In this document: in pieces, positions 8,196 through 16,786 of the stretch
Position numbering within the stretch: position 1 is the first letter of the stretch
How the letters are laid out: every line of letters starts with the position of its first letter
NCBI GenBank assembly: GCA_021808875.1
Contig: JAKBAU010000003.1
Coordinates: forward strand, 1 to 47,545
DNA: 47,545 bases
Source: Pseudomonadota bacterium
Lineage (GTDB): Bacteria; Pseudomonadota; Alphaproteobacteria; Micropepsales; Micropepsaceae
Direction: 5' to 3'
The notes under the pieces: model-generated
Database searches by the model: none
Told to the model about the DNA's origin: nothing
Seen by the model: only the letters and a program-made list of their open reading frames with translations
Made by a program: the position numbers and the translations under genes

Positions 8196-9184
8196 CCGGC
8201 TCGGTCTTGGCGCCTGTCCAGGTAGTTCATCAGCCGGAGAGACAGGGGGAACAGGACCGTGTAGAGCAGGTCCTGGTCTACGCTCTTGCCCTTGTGGGCG
8301 AGCGCGTTACGGCCATCGATCAGGCGGTCGCAGATCGCCACATCGAGAGCAATGCTACCATCTTTTATGGTCGGAATCTCCGTTATTCCGACCGCCTGAA
8401 GGAGGGAGGCCAGCTTCTCGGCCCGGTTCTCGAGGGTGTGGTTGGGATTGCCCAGGAACTGCTGGAGGCGCTTCAGGGCATTGCCAGCCAGCCCCGACGC
8501 TGTTGCTACCTGTCTCCGTTCCGCCTTCGTTGGGAACAGCGGCGTGAACCGGCTGCTGAACTCCGAATCGGTGGCCAAGCGCTCGAATTCCTCGACCATG
8601 ATGAACCAGGAGGCATATTTCGCCTTTGGCCGGTTCGCGCGCATACCCTCGACAAAGATTTCGGTCAGATCCGAGTCAGCAAGGCTTTTCAGGACTTGTG
8701 TTGTCAGCGGACGCGCCTCCTCTGACGTCATCGTCATTGAGGCATGCACGTTCAGTGCTACAGCTCCCGGCGTAGACGGCCGCGCAACGCGCATCCCCGC
8801 CCACACCACCTCGACGACGAGATTGCCATACCAGGGGTTTCGCTGGTCAGCGGCGAACGAAGCCGTAAGTGCATCGGCGAAACATCGCAGAAAGGATTCA
8901 ATCGCCTCCTCGGTCTGCCCAGCCACGAACTCGACCGCCAGTTCCTGCGGATCTCCCACGTGCGCAGGCGAGCCAACTGTGAACTTCGCGACATCGACGC
9001 CAAGGATAGTGAGGTCTTTTGCCTCGAACTGCATCACGAACGGGTCGCCCCCGGGCGCCGGATTTGCGGTCGAACTGGCGAGGGCTCCTCGCAGCCTAGA
9101 TTCGAACCCGGGCCGCGACAGGCCATGTGACGCTACCAAGCGGACCGGCACGGTGACTGACGTGTATCCTTGATTCTCGTCCAT
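8189..9184 (-). CDS. Protein with C-terminal HEPN-like Rx4H motif
   Basis: 331 residues from ATG 9184 with a strong GGAGGA site; the frame extends upstream without one. The N-terminal two thirds (TSVTVPVRLVASHG ... VVEVVWAGMRVA) look beta-rich and are not recognised. The C-terminal part is helical and ends LIDGRNALAHKGKSVDQDLL, giving R292-N-x-x-x-H297, the R-x4-6-H pattern of HEPN ribonuclease domains, in the right setting of an Asn after the Arg. HEPN proteins cut RNA in many toxin and defence systems. The motif alone is not proof of catalysis. It lies 108 bases downstream of a PIN-domain gene on the same strand, so two potential RNases are probably co-transcribed. Confidence 0.7.
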   Translation of the reverse strand: MDENQGYTSVTVPVRLVASHGLSRPGFESRLRGALASSTANPAPGGDPFVMQFEAKDLTILGVDVAKFTVGSPAHVGDPQELAVEFVAGQTEEAIESFLRCFADALTASFAADQRNPWYGNLVVEVVWAGMRVARPSTPGAVALNVHASMTMTSEEARPLTTQVLKSLADSDLTEIFVEGMRANRPKAKYASWFIMVEEFERLATDSEFSSRFTPLFPTKAERRQVATASGLAGNALKRLQQFLGNPNHTLENRAEKLASLLQAVGITEIPTIKDGSIALDVAICDRLIDGRNALAHKGKSVDQDLLYTVLFPLSLRLMNYLDRRQDRAGQ

Positions 9185-9292
9185 TGTTCCTCCGCTTCCT
9201 GCGCTGAATCTTATATAGGTAGGCAACCTGGTCCGGCAAACGATGGGACTTGGGCCGGATGCGGAGCGAGGGCCGTTGGGAACGCCCTCCCG

Positions 9293-10387
9293 TCAGTAGT
9301 CGTAGTCGTGCGGTCCCGACACTTCGATTTCGCTTGTCAGGACCTTCCCCCCGACCACCTCGCCCGAGGCCCGGTCGATCTCCACCAGGACTTCGATGTC
9401 GGCATTGTCTTCGACCTGGGTGGCGGCATCCTCGGCGCCAACCCACCGGTCATCCTCGCGGTCGTACATGGCGCTGTCCCGGTCCTCATACTGGACCTCG
9501 ACCAACACCTTGATCTTGGCATCGAGGATGAGGCTCACCCGCTTGTCGCTCAGACCGGCCACGGACCAGTCACCGACCTCTTCGATGGAGATCAGCTCGC
9601 CCTCATACGCCTCGCCCTCAGCAAGGTCGCCGGTGTAGACATAGACCACGTCCTTCATCTGCGCTTGCAGCAGCCGCTCGAAGGTCGAGTCGAAAGCAGG
9701 ACCGTTCAGCAGGGCATCGGCAATAGCCTCTGCCTCGGGGCCCAGGTCAGCCGCAGCGCGTGCGAGGACCTCGTGCAGGCTCTTCATCGGCAGCAGGTTC
9801 GGATCAGCCTTCGCAGCCCGGGCCATTGCCCCATCGGCTGTCACGACATGGATCTTGTCGCCGGTGGTCTCGGCCCATTTCGACAAGGCCGCTATCACGA
9901 AGCCATCCGGGAACTCCTTAGAGTCCTGGCCGTCGAAGGGTGGCCTCCGATCGAAATAGGTGGCGAAGACCACCTCAGCGCTCACTGTGCTGAGGGCCTT
10001 ATGCACGACTGCATCGCACTGGTATGCGATGAACGAGTGGAAGTGCCCGAACAGCTCGTCACCGAGGGCTGCCGCGTCAAATTCGGGCATCCGCTTCGGC
10101 ATGGATTTTGGTGCTTGTTTCCGCCAACGGCGGAAATCCTTCTCGACCTCGCCCATCTCCCTGGCTCTGGCCTGGGCCGCCTCCAAGAGCTGCCGCTTGA
10201 CCTCGAGCAGAGTAATGTCGACGGTGTGCAGTATCACCCGGTGAGCCTTGATGTGCTCCTTCAAGGCAAGCAGAGCGGGATTATCCGGGTTGTGGTGCAG
10301 CGCGCGGTAGACCTGGGTGTCCAGGAACACGTGACGGGTCAATAGCGGCTCGGCCGGGCGGTGCTTGGGTGGCTGCGGATGCTCCAT
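9293..10387 (-). CDS. PIN-domain protein (DUF4935-like) with C-terminal extension
   Basis: 364 residues. The N-terminal 210 residues form a PIN-like nuclease domain: VFLDTQVY with D23, LLEVKRQ with E62, SKEFPDGFVIAAL with D161 and VVTADGAM with D185 supply the acidic metal-binding set of PIN ribonucleases. The order and spacing resemble the DUF4935 group, larger than VapC toxins. The remaining 150 residues (GDLAEGEAYEGELISIEEVGDWSV ...) are acidic and beta-rich, a probable separate domain. There is no antitoxin-like small gene in front. The HEPN-like gene follows on the same strand. RNA cleavage in defence or stress is inferred from the fold and the neighbour. Confidence 0.8.
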   Translation of the reverse strand: MEHPQPPKHRPAEPLLTRHVFLDTQVYRALHHNPDNPALLALKEHIKAHRVILHTVDITLLEVKRQLLEAAQARAREMGEVEKDFRRWRKQAPKSMPKRMPEFDAAALGDELFGHFHSFIAYQCDAVVHKALSTVSAEVVFATYFDRRPPFDGQDSKEFPDGFVIAALSKWAETTGDKIHVVTADGAMARAAKADPNLLPMKSLHEVLARAAADLGPEAEAIADALLNGPAFDSTFERLLQAQMKDVVYVYTGDLAEGEAYEGELISIEEVGDWSVAGLSDKRVSLILDAKIKVLVEVQYEDRDSAMYDREDDRWVGAEDAATQVEDNADIEVLVEIDRASGEVVGGKVLTSEIEVSGPHDYDY

Positions 10388-10852
10388 GGCGCCTTGCTAG
10401 CCGACCATCCAAGTTCCGGCAAAGGCAATCTTGGGCCAGCTACCAGTTCCGAGTTCCTTGCTTCTAGCCACCCGACCTCCCCTTATTTGTAGGCGTCTAC
10501 GCCCAAATGCCGGAGTCGCCCGGTGAACCTGAACGGACAACCTGCGTTCGCAGCCTGTCCCTGAGGACTCCATTACCCTGCCGGACGTGGCCAACTGCGT
10601 CATCGGCAACCTCCTGTGCAACGGCGTCGGATTCAATACTGCCTAGAACCGCGAAGAACATCGCTGAGTTCGAGGCAGAGAAGAACCACCGATACGGAGC
10701 CCCCAAGCAGCGCCGCGCTGGAGTGCTCGAGGAGCTGTTCGCTCAGTTCCCGGATGCCAGTATTCCTGCTCATGATGCCAGCCCGATGCAACGGCGCTTG
10801 TTCATGGCAGATCTCGACGATGCGACGACTCGGGCTAAGCTAATGCCCACCA
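10388..10852. other. Gap with gene remnant on plus strand
   Basis: A plus-strand frame (10507-10875) has a coherent tail, AEFEAEKNHRYGAP then RRLFMADLDDATTRAKL, but its first 40 residues are arginine/serine/proline-rich and look non-coding. In another frame LPDVANCVIGNLLCNGVGF (near 10575-10630) also looks protein-like. The picture is a frameshifted remnant. No family recognised. Confidence 0.35.
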
Positions 10853-11478
10853 TTGCAAAGCAGAGGCGCTGGTGAACCCGACGCCGCGCCATGCCGAGCT
10901 GTCAACCATTCCGACCAGCGCGGCAAACCCGATCCGCTCCGCCACGCTGCGGGCCTCGGCATCAGCCCGCAAACTATCAGCGAGGCTGTTGACTTAAGCC
11001 TCGCCGACCAGGTCGCCTGCGGCTGGTATTGCCTCCCCGGCCGGGTGCCGTTGGTGCTGCGGGACTATCTCGAGCTTGCCTTGTGCTACCTGCGAGCGGC
11101 GTTCTTCGGCTGCTCGGCGGCGTGGCTACACGGCCTCCTTCGCCGAGAGTCGGAGGCGATTGAGATTACCTATCCGCGCGCCCAGGGCTGGCCCGACGGT
11201 AGCCGCTCTACCCTCGCCCCTGGCCCGCGCCGTGCGCGTGTGATGCCTGCCCGAGGCTAAGGGATGGGGAATCGTTACCATTGACGGTTGCCGGTCACCC
11301 GCTCCAGCTCGCCGCGACCGAACGCACCATCGCTGACCTGGCGGCCACTGCGGACCCGGCGCTCAACGAGGCAATGGCAACCTGTCTGCCGACAAGAACC
11401 CGGCTTGAGCCGATGATCGCCGCCATCCGGCTGGGACTGACTGCCAACCGGCGCGCCGACCTGCTCGCCTACGCCTGA
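10853..11478 (+). pseudogene. AbiEi-like antitoxin relic (type IV toxin-antitoxin)
   Basis: One frame gives LADQVACGWYCLPGRVP, then YLELALCYLRAAFFGCSAAWLHGLL and IEITYPRAQGWP. This matches the winged-helix end and the SA-x-x-HGL core of AbiEi antitoxins and related regulators. The frame then degenerates and stops at 11260. A different frame from 11281 gives LTVAGHPLQLAATERTIADLAATA, the family's C-terminal ERT-(I/V)-ADL motif, ending at 11478. So the gene is split by at least one frameshift. Intact AbiEi represses the operon and neutralises the AbiEii nucleotidyltransferase; no AbiEii gene follows here. Recognition rests on motif memory; a profile search would settle it. Confidence 0.5.
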
Positions 11479-11670
11479 CCTACAACCGCGTCCATGAGTA
11501 GCGTCCGGCGCGCTGATATGGCCGAACCTGCCGCGTTCCTGGCCGCCATCGTCCGCTAACCGTGCAACAGTGACAAATTCCGGCGCAGCGTGCATGGTCG
11601 GGGTTGCGGGCCAACAGCCAAAGCGGGTAGACCAACTGGCAATGTGGGTAGCGCAACAGGAGGCGGCTCG

Positions 11671-12006
11671 ATGAATTCTGAATTCGCCGCCACCCTGCGG
11701 CGGGAGATTTTGACCAAGGGCGCGGCCGTTCTCGAAGGGCCTGAATCCCGCAAGCTCTACATGATCCACTCGACGGCCCTGGCGGTGACCGGCCAGGGCA
11801 TTCTGTTCGCTTTGGAAGGCGGCGGTGTCCATTTCTGGAAATACGCCGACCCGACCGAGCCGCCGCTCAACGTCTACCGCCTGATTTCGGCAGGTTTCCC
11901 GATCACGACAGCCCAGGCCATCCTTGAAGTCGCCCAGGGCCTCGGTGTCGCCGTGCACGAATTCGCCGCGCTACCGCCACCATCCGCCGCGCGGAATCGT
12001 CGCTAA
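11671..12006 (+). CDS. Small hypothetical protein
   Basis: 111 residues from ATG 11671, which has a near-ideal AGGAGG 7 bases upstream; the frame runs further upstream without support. Composition is mixed alpha/beta (NSEFAATLRREILTKGAAVLEG ... LYMIHSTALAVTGQGILFAL ... VYRLISAGFPITTAQAILEVAQGLG). The last part could be a short HTH-like helical pair. No family is recognised. It stands alone between two decayed stretches, which together with the strong ribosome site suggests it is still expressed. Confidence 0.6.
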   Translation: MNSEFAATLRREILTKGAAVLEGPESRKLYMIHSTALAVTGQGILFALEGGGVHFWKYADPTEPPLNVYRLISAGFPITTAQAILEVAQGLGVAVHEFAALPPPSAARNRR

Positions 12007-12889
12007 CCGCCGTCATCTCCGGTCTCGGTCGCGGGTCATAGCCGTTCGCGATGACCCGCTTCACATGACCTGGCAACTTGTTCTGCCGGTTACGGCTTGG
12101 CACCGTGAGCAGGCTTCTGTCGCGCGGCGACAGGCCAGGCCGCTGCCAAATATCGCCGAACAATACCCGATCGGTGTAGTCGACGAGCGACGGGGATACA
12201 TCGCCGTAGGCTGCTGGGCACGGTGAGCTGGTCGGTCATGTGGTGCTCCGAATCTGTCGCTCATTGGGGCGCGAGATCCCCGCGGTCACCCCGCCATTCA
12301 GGAATCGCGGGGTCAGACATATCGCTGCTGTCGATTCCGCGGCGACGCGCTCGGCCGACCGACATGAAGCACAGCCACGACGTTCCAATGCGCTGCCCGG
12401 ATCGCGCGACTGACAACCGGCGCGGTCCTACGTCACGACCGTCCCTGCTGCATCCCGGCCGACGTGCGCCCTGCTGGCAAGCTGGGCCTGGGTCAGCCCG
12501 GCTGCCTTACGGGCCGCTCTGAGTGCCATTCCGAACGAGTTGGAATGAGGTCGATTCCTGGTCATCAAGCCCATATAGATGCCGAAAATTGCGGCCGATT
12601 TCTAATCAAAATTGTGCCCGCGCGATAAGGTCGACTGCACGCGTGGAGAGTCCGATTTCCAAGCGCCCCAACCGGGTGTTGGCGATGAACATGAGTTTGT
12701 CGCCTGGCACGTCGCCTGCGTGCCGTTCGCTCTCCGACCGGGACTTCGATCTCAGCGCCGCGCTGGCGGCGGTCGAGCGCTGATACTGTTGCAAAATAGC
12801 GCACCATCCGCATCACAACCTTGATTCCTTGCGGTCCGGTGGCTACGATGCCTGCCGTTGCACACGCTGCCTACAGTCCAGGAGTAAAG
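12007..12889. other. Decayed stretch without intact genes
   Basis: About 880 bases with overlapping frames on both strands, none with sustained protein-like composition. The one recognisable piece is an XRE HTH relic on the minus strand (listed separately). A minus-strand 62-codon frame (12606-12794, ending IANTRLGRLEIGLSTRAVDLIARAQF*) may be part of the same decayed operon, because the next frame's stop overlaps the XRE start. Confidence 0.4.
12428..12565 (-). pseudogene. XRE/HipB-type HTH regulator relic
   Basis: From ATG 12565 the frame reads FGMALRAARKAAGLTQAQLA then SRAHVGR, the first two helices of an XRE-family helix-turn-helix. It runs out at TAG 12428-12430 after 45 residues, before the recognition helix is complete. 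Intact relatives have about 70-100 residues. The continuation is not found cleanly in another frame. It is most likely the remnant of a toxin-antitoxin regulator. Confidence 0.5.
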
Positions 12890-13987
12890 ATGGCGGACAA
12901 GCGCCAATATCAGCCCGGCGACCACGTCCGCTTTCGCGGCTATGAGGACAAGGCAGCCGAACAGAACATCGAACCCGGAAGCCGCATCATCATCCACGAG
13001 ATCATGGAGGCCGGTGGTTACAAGGTCGAGGTCGTGGACGCCCAAGGTAAGCCAACCGGCGTCGCGGACCATGTCTTTGATGAGGAGATCGAGGCGGAGA
13101 ATGCCAAGTCCCGGTCCAAGGGCAAGAAGGCGGCAACGCACCTGCGGGTCGTTGATGTCGACCCGCAGACCGGCGATCCGCTGGCTGATGCGTCCAGCCC
13201 GGCTGCCCTCGAAGCGGGCAGTGAGCCAGGCACGCTGCCCGCGGTGGCATCGGCGCCCGGCCGGACGGCGAGCGTGGACGCTGCGATACGCACCGCTGGC
13301 GACGCGATCCAGGCCGCCAAAGACTTGGCGAACACGATCGAGGTCAACTACTTCACTTTTGGAGGTCTGCTGGCGGAGATTTACGATAATACGTTGTTTA
13401 CGGCGCTCGGGTACGATGGCAAGCGGGGGTGGGCCACGTTCCTGGAGCGGGAGCTGGGCGTCGACTACAGGCGCGCAATGTACTGGGTCTCCATCTACAA
13501 GGGCCTCTCGGCCGTCGGCATCAACGAGAACAAAGTCGCCAGTTTGGGCGGATGGTCCAAGGCTAAGGAAATCGCCCGTTTGCTCAAAGCGCGCGACGGC
13601 CAAGGACGGCCGGTCGGCGAGCAGTTGCTGCTCGCGCACTTCGATGAGCTGGCGCAAGTCGCAGCGACGCGGACTCGCGAGGAACTGCACGACGCCGTCG
13701 AACTCAAGCTCCTTGAGGCCAAGGGTGACGAACCCGCCCGTCACTCCGCGGACGTCATGCGGAAAACGTTCAAGGTGCGCCTGCCCGCCGGTCACCTCCC
13801 TGTCGTTTCGCGGATACTCGCCGTCGCCAGGGAGCGCCTCAAGCTAGACGACGACGCGTCCGCTCTCGAAGCCATTCTTACCGAATGGGCGAAGCGTCAC
13901 CGGGTTAACCTGGAAGACGTTGAAGCCGACGCGGCCATTGAAGGCGAGGATGTAGGCGAGGACGAAGAGGCCACCGCAGCGGAGTAA
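12890..13987 (+). CDS. Hypothetical plasmid-type protein with acidic tail
   Basis: 365 residues from ATG 12890 with AGGAG five bases upstream. Residues 1-70 look like a small beta domain (QPGDHVRFRGYEDKAAEQN ... SRIIIHEIMEAGGYKVEVVD). A flexible Ala/Pro linker follows. Residues about 145-225 hold a distinct helical domain (NYFTFGGLLAEIYDNTLFTAL, then FLERELGVDYRRAMYWVSIY), a pattern seen in uncharacterised phage and plasmid proteins. The C-terminus is strongly acidic (EGEDVGEDEEATAAE). The gene looks intact and well translated beside a decayed region. No activity can be assigned; a structural or DNA-transaction role on the replicon is possible. Confidence 0.7.
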   Translation: MADKRQYQPGDHVRFRGYEDKAAEQNIEPGSRIIIHEIMEAGGYKVEVVDAQGKPTGVADHVFDEEIEAENAKSRSKGKKAATHLRVVDVDPQTGDPLADASSPAALEAGSEPGTLPAVASAPGRTASVDAAIRTAGDAIQAAKDLANTIEVNYFTFGGLLAEIYDNTLFTALGYDGKRGWATFLERELGVDYRRAMYWVSIYKGLSAVGINENKVASLGGWSKAKEIARLLKARDGQGRPVGEQLLLAHFDELAQVAATRTREELHDAVELKLLEAKGDEPARHSADVMRKTFKVRLPAGHLPVVSRILAVARERLKLDDDASALEAILTEWAKRHRVNLEDVEADAAIEGEDVGEDEEATAAE

Positions 13988-14052
13988 ACGGTCCGCGGCT
14001 CGACAGCGCACCGGATCTCTTCATTCATAAACTCTGGGCTATGATGAAAACG

Positions 14053-14081
14053 TTGACAGTCCGCTCTTAACATGCCTACAC
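14053..14081 (+). promoter_or_regulatory. Candidate promoter for the 14130 gene
   Basis: A perfect TTGACA box at 14053-14058 is followed, after 17-18 bases, by a weak -10 (CTACAC/TACACA). It lies about 50 bases upstream of the coiled-coil gene. The -35 match is good and the -10 poor, so this is tentative. Confidence 0.3.
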
Positions 14082-14129
14082 ATATGCACGGTTCCGAGAG
14101 TCCATGTCGGACGCACGGGGGACACACAG

Positions 14130-14516
14130 ATGAACGCACATGAGATTGCCGGCGACCTTGAGACTGGCACCTACGCAATCGTAGGTGCCTTGGGCGACGC
14201 AATGATGGCCGGTGCGCAGGCTGCCCGGCAGGCGCGCGAGGAAAAGCGCATCCAAGGCTGGGTCGACTATACCGCTGCCGAAGCCTCAGCGGCCGGTATG
14301 CGCGCTGACCTGGCTCAAGCCTGTGCAGACGGCTTGGCAGACCGGCTCCAGGCCGCGCGTGGAAAGACAATGGCATCGACTATCGAGATCGGTGCTCTCG
14401 AAGAAGAGGTTGATGAGCTGACCGCGGAGAACCTGGCGTTGCGCAAGCAACTTGCTGTGGTGACTGCCGAGGTCGAGGTCCTGCGGCGCCGCACTGCGTT
14501 ACACGCCGCCCGCTGA
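14130..14516 (+). CDS. Small coiled-coil protein
   Basis: 128 residues. The N-terminal half is Ala-rich and helical (LETGTYAIVGALGDAMMAGA ... QAAREEKR-like), and residues about 85-122 (EIGALEEEVDELTAENLALR then KQLAVVTAEVEVLRRR) show clear heptads, predicting a parallel coiled coil and so self-association. It ends just before a bidirectional terminator that separates it from the convergent gene at 14592. A purine-rich GGGGGACA precedes the start. No family recognised. Such small coiled-coil proteins are common on plasmids and prophages with unknown roles. Confidence 0.65.
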   Translation: MNAHEIAGDLETGTYAIVGALGDAMMAGAQAARQAREEKRIQGWVDYTAAEASAAGMRADLAQACADGLADRLQAARGKTMASTIEIGALEEEVDELTAENLALRKQLAVVTAEVEVLRRRTALHAAR

Positions 14517-14538
14517 CCCAACTCTCTGCCGGAAATGA

Positions 14539-14569
14539 AAAGGGCCGCCCCACTATAGGGCGGCCCTTT
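14539..14569. terminator. Bidirectional intrinsic terminator
   Basis: A perfect 12-bp stem, AAAGGGCCGCCC (14539-14550) with GGGCGGCCCTTT (14558-14569), and a 7-base loop. It lies between convergent genes (stop at 14516 on plus, stop at 14592 on minus) and carries T-rich ends on both strands, so it can end transcripts from either side. Confidence 0.9.
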
Positions 14570-14591
14570 GGTGTTTAAGCGCCTGAGAAGG

Positions 14592-15257
14592 TCAGGCGAA
14601 CCGGGCGTTCCGGGGGGCCAGATCGAGTTCCTCGTCCTTGTTCGCCCGCTTCGCCCGGAGCCGCTCGGCAAATCCGCAATCGGATGCGATGACCGGCCGC
14701 GGCGCGCGAAGTTGTTCAAACTGGGCGCGTTCAGCGGCTTCGGTTGCGGCCAGGCGCTGTTCACGCGAGGTCAGCGCCTGGCGTACGGTGGGCAGTCCCT
14801 CGATGTGCGACGTGCTGGCCAGGTGCGCGACGATCTCGTTCGGCTTCGACGCAGCGACGAGCTGCCGCTGGTCGGTAGTGAGCTCTTGGAGCCACAGCCC
14901 GGCGCCTTCGGAGATGCCAGCCAGGTCTTGAGGCGTGATATCGCCTCCGCGGAGCAATTTCCGGGCGACGCGACGGAGTTGCACGGCTTCCTCAAGCGCC
15001 TCGGCGCGAGCATCTGTCTGCTGGTCGGTCCCCTGCCGGGCCGCCGCCATGGCGGCTTGCTGCTGCTGAGCCAGTGCCTGCTGTTGGCCGCCGCCAGTCT
15101 GCGGCGCCCAGTCCCTGCCGCTGAAAGCGTTGCAGAGCTTGCGGACCGGCCAGGAGACGATATCGAAGGACGTGTCGAGTGCCCAATCGGCTGCGGACAA
15201 CATGCCGCGAGATAGCCGAGCGAGCACGTCGCGGATGGCAGCGAGTAAACTACGCAT
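14592..15257 (-). CDS. Hypothetical Gln/Ala-rich helical protein
   Basis: 221 residues from ATG 15257; the longer frame to 15398 lacks a ribosome site. The N-terminus (RSLLAAIRDVLARLSRGML ... DTSFDIVSWPVRKLC) is amphipathic. It is followed by a Gln/Ala-rich stretch (GGGQQQALAQQQQAAMAAAR) and long helices (ALEEAVQLRRVARKLLRGGD, LTSREQRLAATEAAERAQFE). There is no signal peptide or clear membrane segment. No family recognised. It converges on the preceding coiled-coil gene at a shared terminator and is divergent from the gene group starting at 15467. Confidence 0.6.
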   Translation of the reverse strand: MRSLLAAIRDVLARLSRGMLSAADWALDTSFDIVSWPVRKLCNAFSGRDWAPQTGGGQQQALAQQQQAAMAAARQGTDQQTDARAEALEEAVQLRRVARKLLRGGDITPQDLAGISEGAGLWLQELTTDQRQLVAASKPNEIVAHLASTSHIEGLPTVRQALTSREQRLAATEAAERAQFEQLRAPRPVIASDCGFAERLRAKRANKDEELDLAPRNARFA

Positions 15258-15466
15258 TTTCGTGTCCCGTTCCCTGAAGACACCAGACGACGAATGCCAT
15301 CCTGCTGTAGACAAGGTCTGCGCGGCGTTGGCATGGCACAATGCAACAGCGCCCATAATCAGCGCCCGGCGCATTGCGCCGACTGCAAAACCCGGCAAAA
15401 GGCTTGCTTGTAGCCACCGATCGCCCGCCTCTGTCTATGTGGGCAACTAACGGAGGGGGGCTTGCG

Positions 15467-15553
15467 ATGAGCCACATCAGCCTGATCGAAATCGAGGATG
15501 ACTACCAAAGGGACGGCGCTGACTGCCGAGAGCGACAACCGGCATGGTCTTGA
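15467..15553 (+). CDS. Candidate 28-residue peptide with strong ribosome site
   Basis: ATG 15467 is preceded by CGGAGGGGGG at 15451-15460, one of the strongest ribosome sites in the window, and opens MSHISLIEIEDDYQRDG before ending at TGA 15551-15553. It may be a real micro-ORF or leader, or the 5' fragment of a gene cut short. The next frame (15670) is not in phase. No similarity recognised. Confidence 0.35.
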   Translation: MSHISLIEIEDDYQRDGADCRERQPAWS

Positions 15554-15669
15554 TTGGCTCTGTGAACTCCTGCGCAAGCCAATGCTGCCTCGAACGCCCC
15601 GCGTCTACACCCTTCCAGCCGCACCCGTGGACGACGAATGATGCTGCAACGGTTGCACGAGCCAGCGCC

Positions 15670-16394
15670 ATGAGCACTCCCCAGCCTCCCGCGCCACGCG
15701 GCGGACACCTCAATGTCCGCATTCGGCGTCGCCCCGTCCGGCCGATCCAGATGCCTGGCGCCGGGCGGATTCCGTCCGCGGATGAGCCCGAGGTCGACTT
15801 CCACCTAGAGCCGCATATCCAACATCCGGATATCGCTTCCGATCCGGCTGTCCGCGCCCGCCGCCTCAAGACCACAGCGGAGACGAAAGAATACGTGATG
15901 GCCGAGGTGCTCAAGATGCGCCTGACCGGGAAGCACCCGGACGAGATTGCCAAGGCCTTCGGTGTAACCGAACGGACGCATGGAACTGGGTCCGGGAGCT
16001 GCGTGCGCAGATTGCCGACGAGGCGCGGAACATCGACCCGTATCCGCTCATCGGCGAGGCGCTCAAGACCTTCGAAGACATCCGGCGGCGCGCCTTGAGC
16101 ATCGCCGATAAGGTAGGCATCAAGGAAGCCCACCGCATCAAGGCATTGGCGGAGGCGAGGTCCTCCGAGCTGGCCAAGGGTCAGTTCCTCAAAGAGGCAG
16201 GACTGTTCCGGGCCTTTGCCCTGCAACCAGCGAAAGCCGCGTCTGAAGATGCCGAGACCAATAAGGCCGACGAGCTCAAATCCATGCTCAGGGACATGTT
16301 CCAGGACGCACGTGAGTTCGCCGCCGGTGACCTGGAGGCCAAGCTGTCGGTCAACATCGGTGCGCTCCTGACGGGCTGTCGGTGCCATGGATAA
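15670..16394 (+). pseudogene. HTH protein (terminase-small-subunit-like) with one-base frameshift
   Basis: The first frame, from ATG 15670, contains EVLKMRLTGKHPDEIAKAFG then VTERT, a homeodomain-like helix-turn-helix. At about 15978 the frame breaks; inserting one base (for example ACG-GCA) restores AWNWVRELRAQI and continues through ALKTFEDIRRRALSIADKVG to the stop at 16394. The rebuilt protein is about 241 residues and continuous across the join, so one base was lost, either in the cell or in the assembly. The HTH followed by long helices resembles small terminase subunits and plasmid DNA-binding proteins. If the shift is real, the product loses most of its C-terminal part. Confidence 0.65.
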
Positions 16395-16422
16395 GCATGA
16401 CTTTTCCGGTTGCAAGAGACTG

Positions 16423-16786
16423 TCAGGCAGCGCCTGCTTCGCGCTGCGCCCGCCGGGCAGCTCGGTCAAGAAGCTGCCGATCGTGAACGAGCCCGAGGAC
16501 CTCAACCACGCCGTCGGCGGCGAGCCGGTAGAGGACCAGGTGTCGAGGCTCGCCGACGCGGTATTCTCGGGCTACCAGGCGCCGGGCGGAACGGAGGTGC
16601 AGGACAAGGACACCATCGACACCGGGGACCGGGCGAGAGCCGGGCAGGGGAGTCGCCAATCGCCTCGAGGGCGGCGAATATCAGACGATTGTAGCGCGCC
16701 GCGGTTTCGATGCCCCAGCGCCGGGCGCTGTCCAGCACGACATCATCAATCCGGCTTTCGGCGCGCCCGGCGAACCGCCAGGCCAT
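16423..16786 (-). pseudogene. parE: ParE/RelE-type toxin, frameshifted
   Basis: From ATG 16786 the frame reads WRFAGRAESRIDDVVLDSAR then RWGIETAARYNRLIFAALEAIGD, the N-terminal half of a ParE toxin. Around 16645-16658 the frame changes; another frame continues PGSRPVPGVDGVLVLHLRSA then PRHLVLYRLAADGVVEVLGLVHD, the beta-sheet core and C-terminal end of the family, to 16423. The parts join to about 120 residues, slightly above the normal ParE size. Family members inhibit gyrase or act as ribosome-dependent RNases. The start overlaps the antitoxin stop (TGATG). As written the toxin should be inactive, leaving an orphan antitoxin. Confidence 0.75.

Noticed and set aside
9170..10345. 391-codon plus-strand frame over the PIN gene
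   Set aside because: It mirrors the minus-strand PIN gene, is rich in His/Leu/Asp as expected from an antisense frame, and lacks motifs.
12752..13795. 347-codon minus-strand frame opposite the 12890 gene
   Set aside because: Plus-strand gene has an ideal ribosome site and protein-like domains; the minus frame looks like an antisense shadow.
15477..16505. 342-codon minus-strand frame opposite the frameshifted HTH gene
   Set aside because: The plus strand gives a recognisable HTH and a continuous helical protein after one-base repair; the minus frame has no domain.
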